Notes: generated by a model not told the origin, from the letters alone. Counted from the stretch's first letter, positions 34,948 through 47,034 are shown. The stretch is 64,000 bases of DNA from Adiantum capillus-veneris (GCA_014529385.2 CM043963.1:76625412-76689411), one strand, 5' to 3'. Numbers and translations are program-made.

Positions 34948-35214
34948 ATGCATAGGAAGCTTCTCAAGAAACTTCCTCATTAAGTGTGTAGGGTCTCTTT
35001 TTGACTCAAGCATCTTACCCCCCATGCATAAGAAGATTCTCAAGAAACTTCCTCATTAAGTGTGTAGGGTCTCTTTTGACTCAAGCATCTTATCCCCCAT
35101 GCATAGGAAGCTTCTCAAGCAACTTTCTCATTAAGTGTGTAGGGTCTCTTTTTGAGTCGAGCGTCTTACCCCCCATGCATAGGAAGCTTCTCAAGAAACT
35201 TCCTCATTAAGTAT
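34948..35214. repeat. 76-base tandem repeats in gypsy-3 left LTR
   Basis: Units start ATGCATAGGAAGCTTCTCAA at 34948, 35024, 35099 and 35175, the last partial. The matching array in the right LTR (47942-48208) has starts at 47942, 48018, 48094 and 48170. Confidence 0.93.
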
Positions 35215-35254
35215 GACAAGTACCTCAAGTACCTTAGTCATCAAGCATGAAAAT

Positions 35255-35482
35255 CACTTTAGGTGGAGTTCCCACCTCAAGATCAGCCCTAACTTGCCTA
35301 AGGTCAAAGGCAAGTTTAGGTCGGGTTCCCACCTCAAGCACAACCCTAGCGTGCTTAAGGCAAAAGACAAGTTTAGGTCGGGTTCCCACCTCAAGCTCAT
35401 CCCTAGCTTGCTTAAGGTCAAAGACAATTTTAGGTCGGGTTCCCACCTCAAGCTCAGCCCTAGCTTTCTTAAGGTCAAATGA
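35255..35482. repeat. 57-base tandem repeats in gypsy-3 left LTR
   Basis: Four units with GTTCCCACCTCAAG at 35268, 35325 and every 57 bases on. Because 57 is 19 codons, frames stay open on both strands (35213-35482 plus, 35234-35446 minus). These are by-products, not genes. The copy in the right LTR is 48250-48477. Confidence 0.93.
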
Positions 35483-35732
35483 CTTTTAACACTAACCATT
35501 GGAGGTCTTTAATGAAGCTAACCGTAAGGTCTTTTAACCTCCATTAGTTAACCTTGTTCTTTGATAGACCATCTCTCATTTGGGCCCATGTACCATTGGC
35601 CCCGTGTTGAGATAGATCCGTAAGCACATGTCTATATTCTAACGCTTGTTCTCATTTATTATCCCATATCAAATGATCAGTTTAATATGAAAAAATCATT
35701 TGGGTTGGTTAGATATTAGATATTTAATGACG

Positions 35733-36081
35733 TTATCTCTCTCTTGAAATCATAGTCGTCCTCGACTATGAGGTAAAAGAGATAAAGTCATAGTCGTTAG
35801 TCAATTTGTCTTAGCGGGTAGAGGATCCCTTTTTACCCTACGACATCATTCCAAGATGGATGACTAACCATTTGGTGCTTGGGAGACATAGCTACCGCAA
35901 GCATGTCTGCTCTTTAGTCCATTTCATCTTCCCAAGTAAAGTGACAAATTCTACATGGTGTTTGAGAGACGTTGTCATCCCAAACATGATTCTTAATATG
36001 CATACTACTTAAACTTTTGCACAATAAAGAGAGTCTTATAAGACAAAACATTGATCATTTAAAAGAAACATGTACATTTGC
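35733..36081 (-). other. Gypsy-3 polypurine tract and 3' noncoding region
   Basis: AG-rich tract next to the LTR and the same CATAGTCG-TCCT-CGACTATG hairpin (35751-35770) as in gypsy-1 and gypsy-2, although the surrounding sequence has diverged. Confidence 0.8.
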
Positions 36082-38505
36082 TTACTCTAATGTAGCATTG
36101 TAAGCATTGACAAGGTTCCTACTATCCTTAAGTTGGATTCCTTTCATCCATCTAGCATCTTCAAACGGATAATTTTTTAACTTAATAAGATATCGCCATA
36201 TAATCTTACCATGTCTTAGTACCTTGTCTTCATGCAGAAGGATAGCTTCGGGTTGTAGCACCTCTTCTTGGTCTTCGATTTCGGGAGGGTCTTCAATAAT
36301 TGATTCATTTGGAGGCTCTCCTTTGTAGGGCTTAAGTAGGCTTACATCAAAAGCTTTGTGTATGAGCCAATGGTTAGGTAACTTGAGTTGATAAGCCACC
36401 TGATTGATTGTCTTCAAAATTTGAAAAGGACCATAGTATCTTTTTGATAGTTTAGCATAATACTTTTGATGGCCCGTTGGATTTTTGCCCGTTGTTTGCC
36501 TCAAGCGAGCCTTAGGAAACTTAAGTAAGACCCAATCATTTTCTTTGAACGTTAAGGCCCTTCTGTGCTTGTTAGCAGTAGCTTTTTGCCTTAGTTGGGA
36601 GATGGATATAGCCTCCTTAATCTTTTGAAAAGATGCTTGCAGGTCACGGCTATACTCATCGGCAGCGACGGTCTTCCCATGTAATTTAAGTAGCAAGGGA
36701 CTTTTAGGTCTTCCCTCTATGATTTCAAAAGGTGCTTTTCCCGTAGAAGTATGGATAGTATTATTATACACATACTCTACAAGAGGTAAGTACTTTTCCC
36801 ATTGTGAGCTTTGATATACTTCTATAACATAGATCTTTAGTAGATCAAGAATCATAAGATTGGCTATCTCACTTTGGCCATCCGTTTGTGGGTAATAGGC
36901 CGAAGAGAAATTGAATCTTGTACCTAGATTTTCAAAGAGACCTTTCCAGAAATTACTGGTCATTCTAGGATCTCTATCTGACACGATGGATGTTGGCAAT
37001 CCATGGTGTTTGAAAATCTGTGAAATGAAGAGAGTTGCCATTTGGAGTGCCTTAATAGTCTTTTTGAGAGGAATAAAATGTGCTTGCTTGCTAAACCTGT
37101 CGACTATTGTCCATATTCCTGTATTCCCATGGATAGACTTGGGTAATCCAAAGATGAAATCCATGGATATACTGTCCCATGGTGAATTTGGAATAGGCAA
37201 TGGCTGGAGTAATCCAGGTTTCTTCCCTCTATCATACTTGGTCTTTTGGCATACCACACATTTTGAACATACTCTTGTATGTCCACTTTCATGGTAGTCC
37301 AATGAAAAAACGTCTCTACTCCTCAAAGAGTAGGTTGAATGCCTGTATGCCCCACATAGGGAGGAGCATGGGATTCATACATCACTTTCTCACGAAGGAA
37401 GTGGGTAGCACATAGCCTATTGCAATGGATAAGATAACCATCTTGTAAGGTGAATGGTTTCTCTTTCTTACTCAAAGCAAGGGCTGACATTATGTCTTTA
37501 AAGTCAGCGTCAGTAGCATACTCATCTATCATAGAAGATAGATAATTGTGAGTTGCTATTGACACAGCATTAACTTTTGGTCGTCGTGAAAGTGTATCAG
37601 CCACTTGATTGTGCTTACCAGCAGTGTGAGCAATGTGGAAATTAAATTGTGAAAGAAAAATTTCCCACCTCATTTGTTTGTCGGAAAGCTTTGTTTGCAT
37701 CATGAAGTACTTGAGACTTTGATGGTCTGTTTGTAAAATGAATGAAGTCCCCAATAGATAGTGCTTCCATGAGTCTAGGGCATGTAGAACAGCTAACAGC
37801 TCTTTCTCATAAATGCCTAAGACCCATCTGTGTTGAGCCTTTGGCTCTCATATGCTATGGCATGCCCTTCTTGAAGCAAGACTGCTCCAAGGCAATCACC
37901 ACAAGCATCACATTGGACCTCAAATGGATTTGAGAGATTTGGAATCATAAGGACTGGTTGGGAGGTAAGCTTCTCTTTGAGCTTGTCAAAAGCACTTTGC
38001 TCCTTAGCAGTCCATGAATACTTAACGTTTTTCGTTGTTAAGTCATATAATGGTCCTGCTATTTGAGATAATTTTGCTATGAAGCGTCTATAGTATGCAC
38101 ACATACCAATAAAGCTTCTTAGCTCATGTAGATTCCTTCGATTAGGCCATGCTTTTATTACCTCCAACTTTGATGGATCCATACGGATACAATCTAGAGA
38201 GATAATATGACCTAAGTATTAAATCTCTTGAAGAAAAAATTCGCTTTTCTTTTGATTGAGAAAAAGCTTATTCTCCCTTAATGCTCGAAAAATCACTTGG
38301 AGATGTTGCTTGTGTTCCTCCAAGGAATTGGAGTAGATGATGATATCATCAAAGAACACTCCAGTGAATTTGCGATAGGGTCTAAAAAATTTTCTCCATC
38401 AATCGATTGAATGTAGATGGTGCATTAGTCAAGCCAAAAGGCATGACTAGATATTCATAAAGGCCAAATGTTGTACGAAACATGGTCTTTAGGATATCTT
38501 CATTC
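36082..38505 (-). pseudogene. Gypsy-3 pol, C-terminal part: RT end, RNase H, integrase, chromodomain
   Basis: Minus-strand pieces. The RT end (MDPSKLEVIKAWP, SFIGMCAYYRRFI) and RNase H (FEVQCDACGDCLGAVLLQ) end at about 37817. After a break near 37810 the RNase H tail continues (TDHQSLKYFM, ADTLSRRP). A frame change near 37325 removes part of the integrase zinc region. The integrase core follows (SMDFIFGLPKS, IVSDRDPRMT, YPQTDGQSEI), then a chromodomain ([14 protein letters not shown]). The RT active site region near 38340-38400 is out of frame. The sequence stops at 38505 where the copia inserted. Confidence 0.9.
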
Positions 38506-38697
38506 TGTTGGGGTATAAAGCCCAATGTGGTCGCCTAGGTAAGTGGGCGGGCCGCCAGGTATGTACACATATTCTTTTGTAAAAACCTAATAAGAACTCT
38601 TTATGCTCTACACATTATAGCAGAGCGAATTCACCATATCGTCGTGCTCTTCTTCTCGCACTCTCTCTCACGTCGCACTTCCGCTAGCACTCCTTCA
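38506..38697 (+). repeat. Nested copia 5' LTR
   Basis: TGTTGGGGTATAAAGCCC to CTCCTTCA. The same 192 bp length as 43865-44056. Confidence 0.93.
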
Positions 38698-38699
38698 AC

Positions 38700-38711
38700 T
38701 GGTATCAGAGC
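38700..38711 (+). other. Primer binding site, initiator tRNA-Met
   Basis: TGGTATCAGAGC, two bases after the LTR, identical to the site at 3920 although the elements are unrelated in LTR sequence. Confidence 0.95.
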
Positions 38712-39795
38712 TCAGATCGAGGCTCGGGGCAGCACTGTAGGAGGCTAGAGTCACCAACTCAGATTGGAGTGAAATTCGACAAGCGAAGACACGGCCCCAA
38801 ATCTCGTGGGTAAGCCCAAAGGGCTTGGTGTTGTCAGAATTTCATTCTGAGGTCATCTCGACCACCGTTCGGCTTCGACAAAGGTCTGCGCAGGCCATTT
38901 TCGACTACGTGGTCTCGACGGGTGCAGATCCGACTCTGCAAATTTGGGGTTTTTGGCCTACGACTGCAGGTGTTGAGGATATTGACACTCCCATAGTGTT
39001 GATTTGTGGCTGTCTACACATCGAAGGACGGCTCACAGTTCTTGGAGGCGTGTCACATACGACACGGGCGCATCTACACACAGACTGTAGGCGACATCCA
39101 CTAGTTCATCAGGTAGCTTGTGTTTGCTGCTTGATATTCCAGATTTCATCCTGACATTGCAGGTACTTCCACATGGGATGTATTGTCAGAGATGATGTAT
39201 GTTTGTTGAGGGTTTGCTGGCTGTGAGTCACGTAGCAAACAACCGCCGCAGCGGTTACATCATACAGTGGGAAATTTGTGGATGTATGACTTTGTGGGAA
39301 GTCTATGTACTGTCAGATTTACTGCAGCCTTTGTTGAGGTTCGAGTGAGGTTTTATTGAGCTGGGGCATTCTCGAATGTTGAGATCCTTTCGGTGATACA
39401 GGTCTTGGAGCGATCCCTCGAGCACCCTTAGATAGGCAGCTAGGATGTATTGACTATGAGTTAGATAGTTGGGATTGCATCTTTGCTTTACTGCCGTTGA
39501 GGCATTGTTGCAATCTATGCTTACAGGACAATGACAGGACAGCCAGAGACAGTACAGGTGTAGGACAGGTTTACCCGCAGCTTACAATGTCAGAGAGACA
39601 GTGTTTTTTGAGCTGTTTTTTGGTATGTTTTTGAGTACACCAGAGCCATTTTACAAAGGAGACTCTGCCGAAATTTATGCAGAATCTGAAGCTTTCTTGG
39701 TTCATTTGACAGGTTGATATTGTTTCAGAGGTCAATTTACAGGGTCAACTCTGCAGAAATTTTCCCAGGAAAGTAAACTACTGTGAAGCGTAGCT
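38712..39795 (+). other. Nested copia leader
   Basis: About 1.1 kb without a supported gene. A frame at 38825-39154 has no recognisable domain. The gag ATG follows at 39796. Confidence 0.7.
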
Positions 39796-40617
39796 ATGGC
39801 TGGATCACAGGACACTGCTCTTTACAATATCAAGAAGCTGGATGGAACCAATTTCCCATTGTGGAAGAAGCAGATTTGGCACGTGTTGGTACAAAAGAAG
39901 CAGATAAAACCTATAAAGCTCAAGGGGATAAAACCAGAAGATATGGACGAAGATGAATGGAGCGAAATGGATGAATTGGCACTTTCTACCATTATGGTGA
40001 CTTTGGCAGAAAGCGTTTACTTCAATGTAGCAGACGAGATGTCGGCTTATCAAGCATGGTTAAAGCTGAGTGATCTTTATGAGAAGCAGAGTGCAGCTTC
40101 ATAGGTATACTAGCTTAAGAAGCTTGTTGACTTGAAGATGAAAGAAGGGACACCTATGTCCAATCATCTGAATGAATTCAACACAATCTACAGTCAGTTG
40201 TCAGCTCAAGGTGTCAAGTTTGATGAACCTGTTAGAGCTATGTTCCTGTTGATCACATTGCCGGAAAGTTGGGACACTTTTCGCACAGCTTTGAGTAATT
40301 CTGCACCTCCAGATGGTTTGAACATAGCAGGTGTAGAAGGAAGTCTGCTTACTGAAGAAACCAATAGAAAGACAATGGACAAAGGCAAAGGAACAGCCTT
40401 AGTTGTCAGGGGAAGGACCAAAGAAAAGTACAAAGGTGGAAAGAGGAATCAGTCTCGTAGCAAGTCTCGCAGTGCTAAAGGCGAGAGTGACATAGAATGC
40501 TACCATTGTGGCAAGAAGGGTCACATGAAAAGAGACTGCAGAGAATGGAAAGCAGAAAAAGGAAAAGAGAAAGCTGAAGACCATGGTGAGAAGAACAAGT
40601 CCTCAATGAAGATTTAA
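39796..40617 (+). pseudogene. Nested copia gag, with internal stop
   Basis: ATG at 39796 opens MAGSQDTALYNIKKLDGTNF with the N-terminal LDGTNFPLWKKQ pattern of copia Gag. A TAG at 40102-40104 interrupts it, probably from CAG. The frame then continues with LKMKEGTPMSNHLNEF and FLLITLPESWDTF. Basic and Ser-rich sequence leads to a CCHC knuckle (CYHCGKKGHMKRDC) near 40498-40539, ending at TAA 40615-40617. Family Gag usually continues into protease. Confidence 0.88.
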
Positions 40618-43600
40618 GAAATAAATGTGACAAACACTGTTGCAGAGGATGACAGTCTAGTGTCAGGAGACATCTACTTCTTGAAGAATACAATGGACTC
40701 AGCTCTTCTTACAGCATCTGATGGAAATGCACTGAGTGACTGGATTATAGACTCAGGGGCATCACTTCATGTGTCTCCAAACAAGGAGTGGTTTACTTCT
40801 TATGTGACCACTAAAGATCATGTTCGGCTAGGCAATGGGCAGACATGTGAGATCTTAGGTGTTGGAGATGTTCAATTGAAGTTTCAGAATGGCTCTTCTT
40901 TCACGCTGAAGAATGTGAGACATGTTCCCGCAATTACAAAGAGCTTGATCAACACAGGTTTACTTGATGATGCTGGCTACGTCACCACTTTTGGGCAGAA
41001 CATGTGGAAGATATCCAAGGGTTCTATGACAGTAGCACATGGAGTAAATTCTGGAGGACTTTACATGATTTATGTATCAAATGTCTCTAAAAATGTAATC
41101 AATGTAACCGAGCAGCCGAACGTTTCTTTGTGGCATAGCCGGTTAGGACATATGTCCAAGAAGGGAATGGAAATCTTGTCTCGTTCTGGTTATTTGCCTG
41201 GCTTTTCATTTAATGATTTTGAATTTTGTGAACATTGTCTGTATGGTAAGCAAACACAGCAGCCACATAAGCATAGAAGCAGTAGAAGAGATACACAGTT
41301 GGCACTTGTTCATAGTGATTTGTGTGGACATATGCCTAACCTATCTCTAGGGGGAGCTTCTTACTTTATGACATTTATAGATGATTACTCGAGGAAAGTA
41401 TGGGTTTACTTTCTCAAGCACAAGGATGAAGCGTTTAGTGTTTTCAAAACATTTGTGACACTTGTGGAGAATCAGAGTGGCAAGAAGCTTAAATGCTTAT
41501 GCACTGACAATGGTGGAGAGTATGTTTCAAAGGTCTTTCAGGACTTTTGTGAGTCAAAAGGTATAAAACGTGAACTTACTGCTCCTTAAAATCCTCCTCA
41601 AAATGGTGTTGCTGAGAGGATGAATAGGACCATACAAGAGAAGGTCAGAAGTATGTTGTCTAATGCACAGCTGCCAAATGGGTTTTGGGCTGAAGCTGTA
41701 TCAACAGCTGTTCATCTTGTAAATAGATCTCCTAGAAAGGTTTTGCAGAAGGATTCAGTGCCAGAGATGGTATGGTCAGGCAAAATGCCCTCATACAAGC
41801 ATCTCAGAGTCTTTGGCTGTGAGGCATATACTCATGTTCCAAAGGAATTTAGGAACAAACTTGAGTCAAAGAGTAGAAAGTGCATCTTTCTAGGCTATGG
41901 TAGTTCTGGTGAGATGGGGTACAGACTTTGGGATCCCGAATCCAGAAAGGTTGTCCGTAGCAATGATGTTCACTTTAATGAATCCAAGTATCATTCTAAA
42001 CCAGAGAGGGTTGAGGAGATTAGAAGAGTTGTCTTCCAAGAAGATGGACCTGCACGTGCAAGACAAAATGTCAGGGCTCAAGAGGAGCAAGGACAGGATA
42101 GATTGGAACCACAGGTTGAAGCTGAGCCTGAGCCACCTATTGTGCGTAGATCTGGACGTGTCATGCGACCTCCTGATAGGTTTGTTCCATCTATGAACTA
42201 TGTCATGTTGACTGATTGCAATGAGCCTTCATGTTACAAGGAAGCAGTGCAAATGAAGGACTCTGGGAATTGGCAATTGGCCATGCGGTCAGAGATGACA
42301 GCTCTGCATAAGAACAAGACATGGAAGCTAGTTAAATTACCACAGGGCAAAAAGGCTCTACCTTGTAAATGGGTTTACAGGTATAAGATCACCGCTCATG
42401 ATAGTCAACCAAAGTACAAAGCAAGGCTTGTTGCCAAGGGCTTTAAGCAAGAACAAGGCATTGACTTTGATGAAGTCTTCTCTCCGGTGGTCAAGATGAC
42501 TACATTGAGATGCTTTCTTGCATTGGTTTCCATATTAGATTTGGTGGTTCACCAAATGGATGTCAAGACATCGTTCTTGCATGGTGATTTAGATGTGGAA
42601 ATTTACATGCAGCAGCCAAAAGGGTTTGTTGAGAAAGGCAAGGAAGATTGGGTATGACAGTTGTTAAAGAGTCTTTATGGCTTAAAACAATCACCGAGGG
42701 CATGGTACCATAAATTCCACAAGTTTATGCTTTCTCAAGGCTACAAACGTAGTGAGTTCGATCACTGTCTATATACAAAGAAGGCTAAGGATGGTAGTTG
42801 GCTGATCCTTATTTTGTATGTGGATGACATGTTGATTGCTGGCAATCACTTGGAAGAAATTTCAGCTTTGAAGTCAAAGATGGCAAAACCGTTTGACATG
42901 AAAGACATGGGTGAGGCAAGTCATATACTTGGTATGCGCATTGAGAGAGACATATCAAAGAAGTTGATCTGGTTATCTCAAACAGAGTATATTGACAAGG
43001 TTTTGCAACGTTTCAATATGGAGAAGGGAAAGGCACTAAGTGTTCCATTGCCACAAGATGTGAAACTTAGCAAACAAGATTGTCCTGTGTCTGAGGAAGA
43101 ACAGGCTGAAATGGATAAGATTCCATATGCGTCTACAGTGGGTAGTTTGATGTATGCAATGATTTCTACTCGCCCAGACATTGCATTTGCAGTGGGAGTA
43201 GTAAGTCGATACATGTCAAACCCAGGCAAGAAACATTGGGAGGCAGTGAAAGGAATATTGAGATACCTGAAAGCTACAAAGAGTATGCGTATATGCTATG
43301 GGAGTCAGGAGCTAAGTGTAAAGGGTTTACAGACTCAGATTATGCAGGTGACTTAGACAACCGAAGGTCTACGTCAGGGTATGTCTTTACATTGGCTGGT
43401 GGAGCAGTATCATGGCGTTCTAGATTACAAGATTGTGTTACTCAGTCTACTACAGAGGCTGAATATGTTGCAACATCAGAGGCATGCAAAGAATCAATTT
43501 GGCTTAATCGACTAGTAACAGATTTGGGAATCAAAGAAGAGATGCCTGTGCTATATTGTGATAGTCAAAGTGCTATACAATTGGCTCGCAATCCAGTTAA

Positions 43601-43775
43601 TCACTCAAAGACAAAGCATGTGGATGTGAAGTATCATTTCATCAAGAAAATGCTCGAGGATAAGCAACTTCAGCTTGTCAAAGTTCACACCACAGAAAAT
43701 CCTGCTGATCTACTTACAAAAGGACTTCCCTCAGAGAGCTTTGCACATTTTTGCAAGCAATTAGGTGTAGGGTAG
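40618..43775 (+). pseudogene. Nested copia pol: protease, integrase, RT, RNase H
   Basis: Protease DSGASLHVS near 40750, pre-integrase SLWHSRLGHMSKKGME with CEHCLYGKQT, integrase core HSDLCGH, FIDDYSRKVW, CTDNGGEY and NGVAERMNRT. RT has SFLHGDLDVEIYM, LYGLKQSPRAWY and YVDD near 42817-42831. RNase H has FTDSDYAGDLDNR, STTEAEYVA, YCDSQSAIQLARNP and NPADLLTKGLP, ending at TAG 43773-43775. Broken by TAA at 41587, TGA at 42655 and a frameshift near 43230-43350. The catalytic residues of the core domains are otherwise visible. Confidence 0.92.
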
Positions 43776-43853
43776 TACATCACTTCTCTACATCTCTTGT
43801 ATATTAGCTTGTATAGTAGCTTCTCTCACACTTAAAGTACCACATTGGACTTT

Positions 43854-43864
43854 AAGTGGGAGTT
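43854..43864 (+). other. Nested copia polypurine tract
   Basis: AAGTGGGAGTT abuts the 3' LTR, the expected place for plus-strand priming. Confidence 0.75.
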
Positions 43865-44056
43865 TGTTGGGGTATAAAGCCCAATGTGGTCGCCCAGGTA
43901 AGTGGGCGGGCCGCTAGGTATGTACACATATTCTTTTGTAAAAACCTAATAAAAAATCACTATGCTCTACACATTATAGTAGAGCGAGTTCACCATATCG
44001 TCGTGCTCTTCTTCTCGCACTCTCTCTCGCGTCGCACTTCCGCTCGTACTCCTTCA
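43865..44056 (+). repeat. Nested copia 3' LTR
   Basis: 192 bp. Substitutions against the 5' LTR are scattered, with four clustered where the 5' copy reads AAGAACTCTTTA. Confidence 0.93.
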
Positions 44057-45000
44057 CATTAAATATCCTTATTTGATGGTAGCCACTTTTAAGATCAATC
44101 CTATTGAACTAGGTAGAGCCTTGTAGCTTATCAAACAGATCTTCTACCCGAGGTACGGGAAATCTATTTTTGATAGATATATGGTTTAGTGCGTGATAGT
44201 CCACACACATGCGGTATGTACCATCTTTCTTTTGCACTAAAAGGACTGGAGAACAAAAGGGAGAGAAGCTAGGCCTCACCATACCTTTGTCTACCAATTC
44301 TTGTACTTGCCTCATGATCTCCTCTTGTTCATCTTGTGAAACTCAATAAGGAGGTTTATTAGGCGGTGAACTTCCTGATAGGATCTCAATTCGATGGTCA
44401 TCATCCCCTCGTTTTGGAGGTAAGTCCATAAGGATATTATCGATGAATACATCCTAGAATCCTTTTAGAAAGTTAGACAATTCTAACTCTTCTTGATTCC
44501 TACCATTCACCTTTGATGAAACATTAGTGCCTTTTAGGGACTCTTTGACAAAAATCATGTGCGCAAAAACTGAGCTCTTCATTGATTTATCAAGAGCAAG
44601 AGAATTTACAAGTGGTATAGTACGACCAGACTCATTAGCATCTATACACATGTTCGGTCCCTTGTAAGTGAAGTAGATTCTCCTTTCAGGGAACTTCATG
44701 TTGGCAGCCATGCGGTTGAACCATGCTACCCCTAGGATAGCATCCTCATGTTGGAGAGGAGAGAGAAATAAGTCTTCTTTGTCAACATAGCTTTGGATAT
44801 GAAGCCTCAACTTCCCAATCAAGGGAGTCAAGGATGCTTGCTATCCCTTGAAAGCGACATCAGCAGTTACAGCATCTCCCATCTCAAAAGCTTGAATGCC
44901 CAACTTGGCGGCCAACTCCATTGATATGAAGTTGAGAGTAGAACCAGGGTCAAACAAGATGAAGGCATCATGATCCCTTACCTTTCCCCAAGCATAGGAG
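44057..45000 (-). pseudogene. Gypsy-3 pol, N-terminal part: protease and start of RT
   Basis: Resumes the RT cut by the copia. On the minus strand: KKDGTYRMCVDYHALN and SGYHQIRI, the latter next to the insertion. Upstream, a stop near 44343 (TGA) interrupts the linker and another break lies near 44456. The protease region has FDPGSTLNFIS near 44950, a D-P-G motif as in gypsy-1, and LRLHIQSYVDKEDLF. It is not functional. Confidence 0.88.
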
Positions 45001-46384
45001 AGAGGTGATCCTTTGCAATGACTATCCTATGTTGGAGCTTCGATAGTGGAAGCTCTAGGAGTCTCATTGCGAGCATCTCTTTTGGGGCAAGAACGATAGC
45101 CATGTCCTTGCTTCCCACACTTAAAATATTTGTGATCCTTGCATAAAGTTTCAAGCTCTTTAGGAGAGAGTTTATTTTTACCTTTGTAAACTTCTTTCTC
45201 CTTGGACCCATTGTTGTTGTTGTTGTTGGAATGGTCGTGGGAAAAATTTTGGGCATTAATTTTTCCCTCTGCATCACTTTTGTCTTTATTTTTCATGGGT
45301 TTGATATTCCATCTAACCCCTTCTTGGAAATTTATGCGTGAAGCAACCATGGTATGGTGGATTACTTCGCTCATAGAACCATGCCATTGAGATTTGACAT
45401 ACTCGGCCATCTCTTCAGGTAATCCCGCAAAGAATTGTTGCTTTTGCTCAGCGAAGTCTATCTTTTGAAAGATAGTAGCCTTAAGATGTAAATCCCAAAA
45501 CTTTTCCACATATTTGTGGATAGACTCATGAGAGAGAAGCCGCAAACTCCACCATTCAGTGAGCACTTTGTCCTTTGCATCGCTTGCAAGGAATTGCTTC
45601 ATGATGGAAACTCGCAGAGTTTTCCATGTTTTTGGGGCATTTCCATTGCCACGAAGGGCACTAGCCCACCATTGACGAGCCGATTTTTGGAAGTGCATAG
45701 CTACATGGCGTAGCTTAAAGAACTCCGTGAAGCCCTAGTCTCCAAAGACCGCATCAAATTTTAAGATGAAGGCCAATACTTTGTCGGTAGCACCAAAGGT
45801 GCCATCATAGGTGAGAAAAGAGATACTCTTTCCTCCCTCTTTGAACTTCTTGAGCTTTTGTGACCTTCGCTATGCAGGGTAAGATTTGCGATGTCCTCCC
45901 CTCTTTTATTCTCTAGGAGAATAGCCATAGCTTTCATCGGTAGAGGAGTAAGGTGAAGAAGAAGGATAAGAGGGTGACCTCTTTCTTGCCCTTTTCTTCC
46001 TTGGTTTCCTCTCTTCCCTTTTGGAGTCACGAGGAGAAGGACTATGGGTTAACCGTTTCCTCTTGGGAGGAGTTGGAGATCGTTTAGTCCGCGCTCTTCG
46101 TGGAGCCACATCTTTGGAGGAATTTAGAGATTCATTGCTTTCTTGATATTTGGATTCCTCCTCTCGTATGAGAGAGAGTCTTCTTTTGGGGGTCTCATCA
46201 AGAGGCCTTGTAAGCTCTCTCTCCTCTCCAAGGAAAACCCATAAGCACAAAGTTGTTGAGTAACTTTGGCTTGTAAAGCGGGGTTGCCCATAGCTTGTTG
46301 CAACCTAGTGACAAGATAATTAGCAAACATGGGGGCATCATCATTGGCACCTTCATGCGCAAAATCAAAGTTATCAATGTTCAT
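45001..46384 (-). pseudogene. Gypsy-3 gag, broken
   Basis: The start ATG at 46382-46384 opens MNIDNFDFAHEGAND, related to gypsy-1 Gag. Frameshifts near 46200 and 45900 and a stop near 45735 break the basic Ser-rich region and the front of the capsid-like domain. The rest (MHFQKSARQWWASAL, SIHKYVEKFWDLHLKA) is open at 45027-45698. The zinc knuckle reads YFKCGKQGHGYRSC, so its first Cys has become Tyr. Confidence 0.88.
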
Positions 46385-46824
46385 TCTACTCTCTTGGTTA
46401 TTGTCAGCGTGCTAATTAAACTTATGTGTTTACTTAGTGTATGCTTTGGCAGTTCAAAACCTTAGTTGCTACTCCTCTTAGCCTTTGAAAATAGGCACTT
46501 AAGTATCTACACCCACGAATCAAATTGGTTAATTATAGAGAGTAGTGGAGTACGTCTAACATAGCGAAGTTGCTGAGGGATAGATCCTTTCGGACTTCTT
46601 ATGGATCAATAATGGTAAAGCCGTAGGCAAGTCTAAAAAGACTCCATTTTTAAGACCAAAGCTCCCGAGGTGTGCACCATTTTCCACATAGTGGGCTCAA
46701 CAACACCGATAATAGATCCCAGTCCCACATACCCTAATATAGTTAACAAAAACAACCATTACTAGGCTACTTAAGGACCTCTCTTCTTAAGAAAGAAAAG
46801 AGAAACCAAATGCTCCGATACCAA
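46385..46824 (-). other. Gypsy-3 leader with primer site
   Basis: GCTCCGATACCA at 46812-46823 is the minus-strand tRNA-Met site with one mismatch. An inverted repeat AATAATGG/CCATTTTT at 46608-46651 sits where gypsy-1 has AATAGTGG/CCACTATT. Confidence 0.85.
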
Positions 46825-46980
46825 TGTAATGGAAATGGTCTATGAACTTTGAGAGTAGGGGAATTAGGAAATTAGGTGAAGCACTTTTGAGAGATTGCTT
46901 TGTGAGCATAGCGGGTGAAATTAATTGATGATAGCCACATAAGCATGGTACTTAGTTAACTTGGCATGAAAAATGCTTCT

Positions 46981-47034
<54 letters not shown>

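Larger units (their letters stand above)
33863..35732 (-). repeat. Gypsy-3 3' LTR
   Basis: TGTAATGGAAATGG to AATGACG, where the last base should be A as in 48720. It holds a (GA)n run at about 34727-34773, ATTGG/CCAAT pairs, a 76-base tandem array and a 57-base tandem array. Confidence 0.93.
38506..44056 (+). mobile_element. Nested Ty1/copia element in gypsy-3 RT
   Basis: Two 192 bp LTRs, a perfect tRNA-Met primer site, gag, a copia-order pol and a polypurine tract. Flanking bases CATTC (38501-38505) and CATTA (44057-44061) are a five-base target duplication with one mismatch. LTRs differ at 11 of 192 positions by eye. It differs from the 3.7 kb copia family in LTR, leader and protein. The protein looks Tnt1-like. 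Confidence 0.95.

Noticed and set aside
34948-35482. CRISPR-like or protein-repeat array
   Set aside because: Units are directly adjacent with no unique spacers, lie inside a plant LTR and recur in its partner LTR; the open frames follow from a period divisible by three.
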